Virus record (IMG/VR): IMGVR_UViG_3300025128_000141
Location: 1 to 36,615 of that record
DNA length: 36,615 bases
Reading direction: 5' to 3' (one strand)
Source of the DNA: a virus
Position 1 is the first letter of the stretch; every line of letters starts with the position of its first letter. The translations under genes were made by a program, and so were the position numbers. Shown one piece after another: positions 20,698 through 31,500 of this stretch. The notes under the pieces were generated by a model. It had not been told where the DNA came from, searched no databases, and saw only the letters and a list, made by a program, of their open reading frames with translations.

Positions 20698-23159
20698 TGG
20701 CAAGAGTACATCCCTTTCAATCAAATTTTACTGCTGGTGAATTAAGTCCTAAATTAGCTGGACAAATTGACTTCAAAAAATATGCTAATGGTGTAGAAAC
20801 ATTAGAGAACATGACTATTTTTCCACAAGGCGGAGCAGCACGAAGATATGGCACAAGATATATAGGCCCAGTAAAAGATCACACAAAAACAACAAGACTA
20901 ATACCTTTTGAATTTAATGATGAACAAACTTATATATTAGAGTTTGGACACCAGTACATAAGATTTTATAAAGACGAAGGTATAATTACAGAATCTAACA
21001 AAACTATAAGTGGTATAACACAAGCTAATCCTGCTGTAGTAACTGCAACATCACATGGTTATACAAACGGTGATGAAGTCATAATTACAGGTGTTGTAGG
21101 CATGACAGAAGTAAACGGAAAAAGATTTAAAGTTGCAAACAAAACTACAAACACTTTTGAATTACAAACACTAGCTGGTGTAAACATAAACAGCACTAGC
21201 CATACTGCATACGGATCTGCAGGTGTCGCTAATAAAATATACGAAATTACAACTACTATTACAGAATCTATATTATATGAAATACAACATACACAATCAG
21301 CAGATATTATGTATATTGTGCATGAAACATTAGCACCGCAAAAACTTACAAGAACTGGTCATACATCATGGAGCATAACAAATGAAGTGTTAGAAAATGG
21401 CCCATATTTAGACGCTAATACTACATCTACAACACTAAATCCTGCATCTACAGCAATAGCTACAGGTGTTGCGTTGGTTGCATCAGCTGATTTATTTGCT
21501 GCAACAGATGTAGGTAGGTTAGTAAAATTACATAGTGGTCATGCTAAAATTACAGCGTTTACAGATGCACAAAATGTTACAATAGAAATACTAGCAACAT
21601 TATCTGCCAGCACAGCTACAACAGATTGGCAACTAGGAACATTTGTATCAACGCTAGGATTCCCTAGAACAGTTACATTTTTTGAACAAAGGTTAGTATT
21701 TGCTGGCACAACATCATTTCCACAAACTATATTTGCATCACAATCAGGACTGTATACAAACTTTGATGTTGGTACAGCAGCTGCGGCTGACGCATTTATA
21801 TATACAATAGCTGCAAACAAAGTAAATGTTATAAGATGGTTAGCTCCTGCAAGAGATTTAATTGTTGGTACAGCAGGTGGTGAGTTTAGGGTAGGAAAGC
21901 CTACAGGTGAGCCATTAAAACCAGATAATGTCAATATTACATTACAAACAACTTATGGAGGCAACACAACAGAGGCAGTGCAAATTGGCAACGTAATTTT
22001 ATTTGTGCAAAAACAAAGAAAGAAAATTAGAGAGTTTGCGTACAGATTTGATGATGACGCATATTCTGCACCAGATATGACCATACTTGCAGAGCATGTT
22101 ACTGGCACAGGTGTATATGACATAGCATGGGCGCAAGAGCCAGAAAGTATTTATTGGGCAGTGCGTGATGATGGAATATTGTTAGGAATGACATATAAAC
22201 GTGAAGAGGATATTATAGCGTGGCACAGACACATACTAGGTGGATTTGTAAAACATTCTTTTAACGCAGGCACTGCTTTAACAGCAAGTGGATCAGACAC
22301 ATTAAAAAATGGCAAAATAACTATAACATCACACGGATACACAACAGGAGATGCAGTTGTATATGATGCTAATGGCAACACTGCTATAACAGGATTAGAT
22401 GATGGCAGAACATATTATGTGTATGTTATAGACGCAAACACAATAAATCTTGCTAGGACTTATCAACAAGCAATTGACAGAACAGTCCAACAATTAATTG
22501 CTGTTGGATCTGGCACACACATATTAAAAAATCATGCAAAAGTAAAATCTATAGCATCTGTTTCTAGTGATACTGAAAATGAAGTCTACGTTATTGTGGA
22601 AAGAATTATAGATGGATCAAGAGTGCAATACGTAGAATACTTAGATAGCACACTAAATATGGATAGCTCATTAAGTGGTTTAATAAATGGTGCTGATGGC
22701 ACGTTGACAAATCTGGATCACTTAGAGGGTGAAAGCGTACAAATACTTGTAGGTGATGCTGTGTACCCAAATCAAACTGTAAGTAACGGACAAATATCAG
22801 TAACTTTACCATCAACAAGTGGGCAGCATTTAGTAGAGGTTGGTTTAGGTTATACTAGCAAATTAGTAACTATGAAAATAGAAGCAGGAGCAAATGCTGG
22901 CACTGCACAAAACAGGCCAAAAAGATTTAACGAGATAGCAGTAAGATTGCACGAAACTGTAGGTGTAACAATAAATGGCGACCAGATACCTTTTAGATCA
23001 TCATCTACACCAGTTGGTCAAAACATTCCAGAGTTTACAGGAGATAAAAAAGTAACTAATCTAGGATGGGATACAGACGGACAAGTAACGATTGAGCAAA
23101 CACAACCTTTACCAATGACAGTGCTAGGAATAACTGGTACACTAGTAACAAGCGATTAG
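20697..23159 (+). CDS. Tail tubular protein B / nozzle with inserted beta domains
   Basis: The 820-residue protein opens with FQSNFTAGELSPKLAGQIDF, then ENMTIFPQGGAARRYGTRYI, the classic start of the podovirus nozzle (gp12-like or stabilisation) protein. The propeller-like body includes GFPRTVTFFEQRLVFAGT, ARDLIVGTAGGEF and ESIYWAVRDDGILLGMTYKR. Two small beta domains are inserted. Residues about 104-178 (SGITQANPAVVTATSHGYTN, then GDEVIITGVVGMTEVNGKRF) resemble the FCCH-like domain of phage tails, and residues about 535-612 contain HGYTTGDAVVYDANG and a similar loop. It is coupled to tail tube A. Confidence 0.92.
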   Translation: MARVHPFQSNFTAGELSPKLAGQIDFKKYANGVETLENMTIFPQGGAARRYGTRYIGPVKDHTKTTRLIPFEFNDEQTYILEFGHQYIRFYKDEGIITESNKTISGITQANPAVVTATSHGYTNGDEVIITGVVGMTEVNGKRFKVANKTTNTFELQTLAGVNINSTSHTAYGSAGVANKIYEITTTITESILYEIQHTQSADIMYIVHETLAPQKLTRTGHTSWSITNEVLENGPYLDANTTSTTLNPASTAIATGVALVASADLFAATDVGRLVKLHSGHAKITAFTDAQNVTIEILATLSASTATTDWQLGTFVSTLGFPRTVTFFEQRLVFAGTTSFPQTIFASQSGLYTNFDVGTAAAADAFIYTIAANKVNVIRWLAPARDLIVGTAGGEFRVGKPTGEPLKPDNVNITLQTTYGGNTTEAVQIGNVILFVQKQRKKIREFAYRFDDDAYSAPDMTILAEHVTGTGVYDIAWAQEPESIYWAVRDDGILLGMTYKREEDIIAWHRHILGGFVKHSFNAGTALTASGSDTLKNGKITITSHGYTTGDAVVYDANGNTAITGLDDGRTYYVYVIDANTINLARTYQQAIDRTVQQLIAVGSGTHILKNHAKVKSIASVSSDTENEVYVIVERIIDGSRVQYVEYLDSTLNMDSSLSGLINGADGTLTNLDHLEGESVQILVGDAVYPNQTVSNGQISVTLPSTSGQHLVEVGLGYTSKLVTMKIEAGANAGTAQNRPKRFNEIAVRLHETVGVTINGDQIPFRSSSTPVGQNIPEFTGDKKVTNLGWDTDGQVTIEQTQPLPMTVLGITGTLVTSD

Positions 23160-23168
23160 GAGAATAAA

Positions 23169-23609
23169 ATGTTTTTTGGATTATTTGGATCATTAATAAA
23201 CGCAGCATTTACTATGCAAGCTGCTAACCAACAAATAAAAATGATGCAAGCAAATGCAGCTTGGCAAAAATATGAGGCAAAGTTAAACAACGAATACGAA
23301 AAACAAAAACGATTGACAGCGCAACAAAAGTTGTTGAGCGAACAAAGAGCAAGAGGCGCAGCATCTGGTATTGTTGTAGGAACTGGTAGTAGTTTAATTT
23401 CTATGAACGCTGACATGGAAGAGTTTGAAACAGATCTATGGTTTTTAGAAAAAGGTTTATGGGCAGAAAACAAAACTATAGACGCAGAGTTAGCAGGAGA
23501 AATAGCAGCTGTAAATTATCAAGCAGGATCTAGCATATTAGGCGGATTTATGAAAGCTGGATCGCAATCATCAAGAATGAGTATTGCCCAACAATACGGT
23601 ACAATTTAG
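23169..23609 (+). CDS. Internal virion (ejection) protein, gp14-like
   Basis: The 146-residue protein has a hydrophobic N-terminus (MFFGLFGSLINAAFTMQAAN), a helical charged region and the recognisable RARGAASGIVVGTGSSL turn found in small podovirus core proteins. In T7 the counterpart is ejected and inserts in the outer membrane. It is first in a row of three ejection-type genes, between nozzle and tail fibre, which is the conserved order. Confidence 0.82.
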   Translation: MFFGLFGSLINAAFTMQAANQQIKMMQANAAWQKYEAKLNNEYEKQKRLTAQQKLLSEQRARGAASGIVVGTGSSLISMNADMEEFETDLWFLEKGLWAENKTIDAELAGEIAAVNYQAGSSILGGFMKAGSQSSRMSIAQQYGTI

Positions 23610-23621
23610 GAGAAATTGTTT

Positions 23622-25577
23622 ATGGTAGTAATTCCAAGATATCAAAGCTCGCTAGGATCAGCTCCCATTAGATCTGGCAGAAGAATCACAACAGGTACAG
23701 GTGCAGCTAGTGGTTTAGCAGAATTAGGAAAAACTATATCTGAAGGTTTAAATTCTTACAGCGAGCAAAAAATTGCTTTAACTGCAAAATTAAGAGATCA
23801 AGAAATAATAAATAAGAGTTTACTAGCAGATTCGGAAGCAAAAACAATAAACTCTAATTTTGTCAATAACTATTTGGATACAATAGAAGATTATAGAGAG
23901 TATAATACAGAGTATGACAGATACTGGAAAACTAGAGAAGAAAATATAAAAAAGAAATTTTTTACTGTAGGTGGTGAATTAGATCAAGTTGCATGGGAAA
24001 GATACCAACCTAATTATTGGGCAGAGTACGTAGATGGTAAAACAAAAGTAAACGCAAAAGTAGCAGAGGCAAGGAACTACGAAACAATTACAACATACAG
24101 GAATTGGTATGAAGGTGTAAACACAGATATTGAAAATTCAAAAACAATAGCACAACTAACATCAAAATATAAAGAAGCAAACGCTTTGTGGAGCAGCTAT
24201 GAAGGTAATCAAACTTTTGCAGATCAAGATATTGCGCAAGCAAAAGAAGAACAGTTACGAAAATTTAATGATCGTTATTTTATATTACAGGCCACAAGAT
24301 TAAGTGAAAATGGCAAAGAGCCTACTTACGTAAATCCAGATGGTGTTAGAGTTGTTGATTATGGAGACATTGCAAATCTATTATCTAACCAAGCTATCAA
24401 ATACAAAGATATAACTGGCAGGACAGTAGATTTTGACAATGAAGATTTGCAAGCCTTGATAAAAGAAATGCAACAACAAGGCTCAACACAAATGAATTTT
24501 GATACAAACAGAAGAGCTAATTTGGGAAAACAACAATACGCTAAATATATAGAGAATGTATTAAATAATATAACACCAAATGGGGTTAGTAATGATGAAT
24601 ACAACACAGCTATAACTCAATTAAATACTGATGAATACAGTCAAATGAATCCAGAAGATAAAGATCAAATCATAAATGCACTAAATAGTGCAGTTAATAG
24701 AAGTGATGTAAAAGCTAATCAGCAAGCAGAACAACGTAAAGCAACAAATGAAGCAGAAGCTGATTTAAATTATACTAAATTTCAAATATTAATTGGCACT
24801 GGTATATTTGATTCAGCGGAAGAAATAAATATTATTAGACAATTAGGTTTTGAAGGACATTTCGGTAATAATAATGTGCAAACATTAGTAGATCAATCGA
24901 TAGATTTACAAGATGAAAGAAATTCTTGGAAAGCAGAATCATTTAAAAGAGGTGTGCAAACACTTGGAACAGCTATCGGAGTAACTTACAATTTTGACGA
25001 GCAAAACAGGTACACAGATTTTTCTTCAGGTACATCTTTTTTAGAAAGTAAACTCGACTCAGGTAAAAAATTAAAGATAGACGGATTACAAGGAATGATG
25101 TTCACTGAATTATCACGACTAGTAAAAATAGGGGAGGATAGAGGAATAAGTCATTATGATATGTTAGAAAATGTAGAATCACCTAATTACCTTATTACAC
25201 CAATAATACAAAAATATAACAAAGAATTAAGTAAAGCTATTGCTGGAGAATACGATAAAATGCTAAATAATACTTTTGATAGAGGGGATGCAATTATAGT
25301 ACTTGGTAATAAATTTTTAATGAAAGAATCATTTTTTGATGACCAAAAGATGACATCTAAGCAAGGAACAACACAAATGACACCTAACTTGACAGATCCA
25401 GCAAACGGTGTAGATTTACCATTATTTAAAAAAGACCAAGAAACTGTAGATATGTATTTATCCAGATTAGATCAATTTTTAAAAAATAATCCTACTACAG
25501 CAAGCAAAGATATACCTAGCATTTTAACAACTGCATCTGATAGTTTTGCTGATGGTATTATTGTAGACAGCGAGTAG
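23622..25577 (+). CDS. Internal virion (ejection) protein, gp15-like
   Basis: The 651-residue protein starts with VVIPRYQSSLGSAPIRSGRR. I choose ATG 23622 because AGGAG (23608-23612) is 9 bases upstream; a TTG at 23616 is only 3 bases from it. The protein is mostly helical and polar with long charged helices, as in the second ejection protein of T7-like phages, and has no clear enzymatic motif. Order (gp14-like, then this, then the giant protein) is the main evidence. The gp15 counterpart forms part of the periplasmic DNA channel. Confidence 0.75.
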   Translation: MVVIPRYQSSLGSAPIRSGRRITTGTGAASGLAELGKTISEGLNSYSEQKIALTAKLRDQEIINKSLLADSEAKTINSNFVNNYLDTIEDYREYNTEYDRYWKTREENIKKKFFTVGGELDQVAWERYQPNYWAEYVDGKTKVNAKVAEARNYETITTYRNWYEGVNTDIENSKTIAQLTSKYKEANALWSSYEGNQTFADQDIAQAKEEQLRKFNDRYFILQATRLSENGKEPTYVNPDGVRVVDYGDIANLLSNQAIKYKDITGRTVDFDNEDLQALIKEMQQQGSTQMNFDTNRRANLGKQQYAKYIENVLNNITPNGVSNDEYNTAITQLNTDEYSQMNPEDKDQIINALNSAVNRSDVKANQQAEQRKATNEAEADLNYTKFQILIGTGIFDSAEEINIIRQLGFEGHFGNNNVQTLVDQSIDLQDERNSWKAESFKRGVQTLGTAIGVTYNFDEQNRYTDFSSGTSFLESKLDSGKKLKIDGLQGMMFTELSRLVKIGEDRGISHYDMLENVESPNYLITPIIQKYNKELSKAIAGEYDKMLNNTFDRGDAIIVLGNKFLMKESFFDDQKMTSKQGTTQMTPNLTDPANGVDLPLFKKDQETVDMYLSRLDQFLKNNPTTASKDIPSILTTASDSFADGIIVDSE

Positions 25578-25579
25578 AC

Positions 25580-28500
25580 ATGCCATTAAGATTATCTGTT
25601 ACAGATTTAAAAAGAGCAGGTTTTTCTGATGACGTAATAATGACGCACATAGAAGATATGCGTCCAACATTAAGAGAGGCTAATTTTTCAGAAAAAGAAA
25701 TAGATGATTACTACGGTATTGTTAGAATTGACAAGCCACTAGAGCCACCAACACAAAACACAAGTTTATTAGCAACAAATAATACTTCTAAAGACATAGA
25801 AGTAGACACAAAAAAATCTCATCCTTTAGATTCAACAACATTAACATCAAAAGAAGCACAAATTGCATCTGGCAAAACAAACGAAGAATTACCTATAGCA
25901 GGAGAGGGTATTTTAAATTTAGATACTGATAAAGTAAAAACTGAAACAGAAGCAATAGCTAATGCAGAAATAGAAGATCCTAAATTTTTTGAACACAATC
26001 AAGCTGCTTATGAAAACAGAAGAACAGACATACAAGACTTAGAAGCAAAAGCACAAGCAGAAAGATTAAAAGAAGGCAGTGTATTTTTAGATGAATTAAG
26101 TGATGCACAAGTTGATAGATATTATAAAGATGGTGGTAATTTAGAAATTGATGGTAAAAAAATAGAAGTTATAGACAGAGTAAAAAAATACAATGTTGAT
26201 GGCGCTCCACAAACAGAAATATTAAATACATTTGATACAACTGGCACATATACAAAAATGGGCCTAATGAAAATTGAACAAAATTTAGATGCAACAGACA
26301 TACAATTAATTAATTTAAATGAAGGTTTAAGTTTTATAGCAGCTTACGAAAGTAACAATGCAAACATTAGAAGTAGAAATGATGACAAAGGTGGTTTGTT
26401 TCAAATACCAGACGAAGAAATGCCAGAATTATTAGATTTAATTGCAAATGATTTTTCTGCAATAGATGCAAGTTGGGCAGCGCCACAATGGTTTCAGCTA
26501 GGTTATTCACACAAAGATGCAACAAAATTACCAGTTGAATTTCAAAGAGCATTAGCACTAAAAAAATTAACAAAAGATCCACAAGCCACAACATTGCTAA
26601 AGGAAGCTATGGATGGTAACGAACAAGCGTGGATAGATCTTGTAAATAATTATTACAATGCAGACGGACTTACTGTGCCAGAAGCGTCAGAAAGATTAGA
26701 AAGTTATTTTAGTAAATTTAATACAAGTGATTATAGATTTGTGAATGGGGCAAAAGCATTTTTTGCTGATAGAGATGACACCTCATGGGCAGGTTGGGTA
26801 ACAAGAGTTACAGAAGATAAACTTGGAAAAACATTTGTAAGAAATTTAGGAGGTCAAGGACATGTAAATGTTTTTGGCTCAGGCGGAGGAGATTTAAGTA
26901 TTGACGGTTTATCAAAAATATGGGCCACACAAATAGATGAATACGGTTACACTCCTCAAGAGGCGTACATAAATGTTATGATGCTACAAAATCATAATTT
27001 TTCATTAGATTTGATAGAAGAACTTAGACGTTTTACAGAAGGTGGTGATTGGAAATATGGAGCTGGTGGTGCATTAACTGGTGCAGCAATAGGAGGAACT
27101 ATTACAGTAAGCACAGGTGGATTTGGATTAATATTATTACCGTCATTTATTATAGGTGGTGGTTATGGTGCTATTGAAACAATGAGAACTAGGTATGGCG
27201 ATATGATAATGAACGGAGAAGCAAATACACCAGATGAATTTTGGGATACTATGATCTCTTTTCAAACAGCAAAAGAATACGCAAAAAATACTACTGTCGG
27301 TACAGCTAGTGCTGCTACTGGTTTTTATCTTCATAAAAAAGGATTAAAAACTGCTGCGATAGCTGGTGAAATATCTACGTTTGTAGGACTGCAATCACTT
27401 TTATCGCAAACAATGCCGACAAAAGAAGAATTTGCACAAGTATCAGCAATGGTTTTTGGTTTTGCAGGTGCAACTAAAGGCATGGGAAAAATGGTAGAGT
27501 ATTATAAAAAATACGGTATAAAACCAGCTGATTTTTATAGAATGTCAAAAGATCCAAACTTTAGAGAAGAAATTTATAATACCGAAAGCGACCTATTTTC
27601 ACCTATAGATAATATTAACGATCAAATGATACAAATAGCAGAAAACAAAACTAACATAATATTAACTCCAAATCCAAAACATGAGTTAAATACAGTTGTT
27701 GAAACAAGTGCTTCTGGCACTGAAGTAGGTAGAATAGTAGACGTAAGAAAAGACGATTTTGGTAGCACAATACTTAAACTAGATAAAGACGGTGAAGAAG
27801 TATATGTCAAAGAAGCTGAAACAAGTCCTGCACTAAAAGATAATGATTACGAAATAGAAATAGATGCAAATGAATTTGTAACCATACAAAGATCTGTGCT
27901 TGCTGGTTTTAAAGAAAAACAAAATAACAAACAATTTAATGATGACATAATTGAATACAGAACTGATAAAGAAAATTTACCACTTAATAACGAACTGCTT
28001 GATGGTGAGTTTTCTAAGTTTGGTACAGAAAAAAATGGTATCGCTACACGTTCTATAGTTGGATCACACAAAATGTTTGTTGATAAAAAGACATATCCAG
28101 AGTTAGCAGATGTAATAAAAAGAAATACAACAAAAGCAACAAAATACAATACCAAAAGTGAGTTTCTATCTAAAAATTTTAAAAACATAAACAACAAAAA
28201 ATCAACGCTAGTAGACGAAGTATTTGCTGTAAAAAGAAATGGTTATTCACGTTTTAATTTTGACGCAATGATATTAAGAGAAAAACAACGATACTTTGCA
28301 ATACCATTAAATATATACGAATCATTAAAAACAAAACCAAAACAAACAGTAAGGTTTCAATTTGTAAATAATGTATTGGTTGTAACAAATGATTTAGATA
28401 ACAAGATTGTTGCAGCTGTTAGAACACAACAAATAACAGGCCCACTTAAATACCAAGCAGACAATTACTATCGTAACTATGTGCGTAATAACGATAAAGT

Positions 28501-31500
28501 TTACACTACAAATGCTTACGCAAACAAATCAGATGGTCAAGATGATTTTTTACAAATGCCAGACGAAATACCAATAAATGAAAATTTATCCGAATTACCA
28601 AATATGCCGAAATTTAATCCACATGCTAACATGTTATACAATTCAGCAAAAGGTTTGACTACATTTGATTTAATAGAATTATCAAGATCATTAATGGAAA
28701 ACCCAATAATTATGGGTAAGACTGGAAGAGCTTATGGTTATTTTCAATCATTAGCAGATTCCATTAACAGGGAAACTGGCGAGATAGTTAGGACAGCATC
28801 TTCAGATAAACAAAGAGAAGTTATGCGAATAGTAATACAGAGAGAAATACAAGCAAATCCAAAATTGCTAACAGCAACTATAGCTCACGAAATAGGACAT
28901 TTAGTAGATTATATAGGCAGAAACCGTGAAGATTATACACTTAGTAGAGGTAATATATTAGGTAGGTTGGTTGCGTTACGTCAATTTTTAAATGAATTTA
29001 TTGATCCAGATGGGAAAGCATCTAGCGGACTAACAAAAGAAGAAATATTAGAAATTAGAAAAGACGCAGAAGCATACGCAGCAAAAGAAATCAAAAGAAC
29101 AGAAGAAGTTCTATCTTCAAAATATGGCATAACTCCAGAAATATTAAGAAAAGTATACACTGATGCAAGAATAAAAGAATTGATTGATCCAGACATTTAT
29201 GGAGAATTGGTAAAATTATCAAACGAATTAAAAGTTGCTATAGGTAGAGATGCTATAAAAAATATGGTAAATCCATACGTTGATAAAATCATAGCAAAAA
29301 TAAAAGGCGAAAAAACTAATACAAAAACTGACAAAGAGTTTGAAGCTAGAGCTATGGAAATTTTTGTAAAAAATGTTGAAAATGCAATTAGGGAAAGAGG
29401 TTTAGTACGTGCGACAGATGTAAGAAAAGAATTAATACGATTAACAGAAAGATGGCACCCTTACGATAGAGAAAAATCAATGACAACTCCAAGAGGACGA
29501 GCTTATGTAAAATACAGGGAAAGCAGTAGAGAGTTGATGGCTGAATTTATGATGGCATTTTTAACAAGGCCAAGATGGACAATGGCAAACGCACCAAAAG
29601 CAAGTGAGTTGTTTGTAAAATACATGTCAGAAAGAAAAGAAGTTGCTGACATTTACAATGAGATACAAGCTGACATAAATGCTAGAGCTGCTACTGGTGG
29701 ATCTACAATAATAGCTAACAGAATAATAAAACATTTTATTACAGCAGATAAACGATTAGCTGAACAAACACAAAATTTATGGCAAAGAAGCAAAGGAAAA
29801 GGATTATCACATCAATTTTTTATAGACTATGTTGATACTTCTGCATGGATGTATAAAAGTGCTTACAAGTTAGCACGATCACACAAAGCAATAGATAGAA
29901 AGACTGGTAAATTCATAAAAGGTAGTAGAGCAATAAATCAAAATTTTTTAGAAGCTATAAACGAAATAGAAAGATATACATATAAAAATTCTGTGCAACA
30001 ATATTATACAGATAGTATGGTAAACAAAGTTTTACGACCACTAACAAATTTAGACAGCTCACACAATAGATATTCATTAGCCTTAATGTTGTTATTAAAA
30101 AATTTAGGAACATCCGCACAAAGAGCTAATGTTGCAAATCCTTATGGATTGTGGACTGATATACAAAAAATTACAAAACTAGCAACTAATGACGACATAA
30201 CTATATCAGGTCAAGAAGGTGTTATAATTTCAAAAAAAGATATAGATGAATATGTAAACGAAGGCAGAACTCCTTTTGATTTGTATCAAGATTATAGAAA
30301 AGTACACCCAGATTTAGGCAAACTAGCAGACAGATTTGCAGAAGTCAGAGATGAAATAATGCGCCCATTATTACAAGAATCTGGTGCATTTAGCGTAGAA
30401 GAATTAACAGATATGTTCCGTAACTATAGTTATATTACCTTTAATCCAATAGACAAAGCATTAGTAAATTTGGAAGCAACAGCAGGATTTACATTGGCAG
30501 CTGCATCTTTTAACAGAGGTACAAAAGGAGATATTACAGATATAGTAAATCCACTAGATGCTACTATGGAAAAAGACTTAATGTTAGTAGGAATGTTAAT
30601 AAGAAACTCTGCTGTTATAAAAACTATCAGAGCGTTGGTAAAAAACAAGTCAGAGTTAGAAACAATGGATAGTGCAATGATGGCAAAAAAAGGATTTCCA
30701 GATTTTAAAGATAGAATAATAACATTCCTAAAAAAAGACAAAAACGGAAAACCAATAGATGTACCTAAAGAATTACGCAGAGGCACAGAAATAATTTCTT
30801 GGAGAGAAAAAGGCAAAATACAATACGCTAGAATTAATGAGTATGCAAAAGCAGCCATAGATAAAGATCCGTACAGAGCTATAAATGAACTTGAATTTGG
30901 ACTAGGCGGAAGTATGGCGATATACAGATATATTTGGACAGAAATAAATCCTACATTCTGGGTAACGCAAACACTGCAAGACGTACAAAGAACATACAAA
31001 AATATACCAGAAATAAAATTACTAGGTAAACACGGTTTTTTAAAATACATGTTGAAGAACATGCCGAGAGCTTACAGGTTGTCTAAAGGACACTATGATG
31101 ACGTTACAAGAGATATGATGACGCAAGGATTTTTAATTTCTAACGCAGATGGATACAGGGGGCAAGCTGGTGGCAAAAGATTATTAGAATCATACAAGAG
31201 AGGTGATTTAACTAACGATCAGTACGACTTAGAACTTTTTTTACAAAAGATGGATGAAAAAGAATTTATCAAAACACAAAATAACATAAGCACTTTTTTA
31301 AAAAGAGTTTCAGATGTAGCTTGGACAGCAGAAAGACTTACAAAAATAGCAGCGTATGATCTGGTAAAAGACTTACAAAAAGAAGGTAAAATAACTTACA
31401 CCCCTGATGAGGTAATCCAAATTGCTAGACAAAGAGGAGGTGGCCCACATTTAGCTGTAAAAGGCAAAAAAGCAGTATTAGCAAATGGCGTTTTTACTTT

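Noticed and set aside
30430-31062. 210-codon minus-strand frame inside the giant protein gene
   Set aside because: Antisense to a continuous well-supported coding frame, hydrophobic composition typical of reverse-strand reading, no ribosome site.
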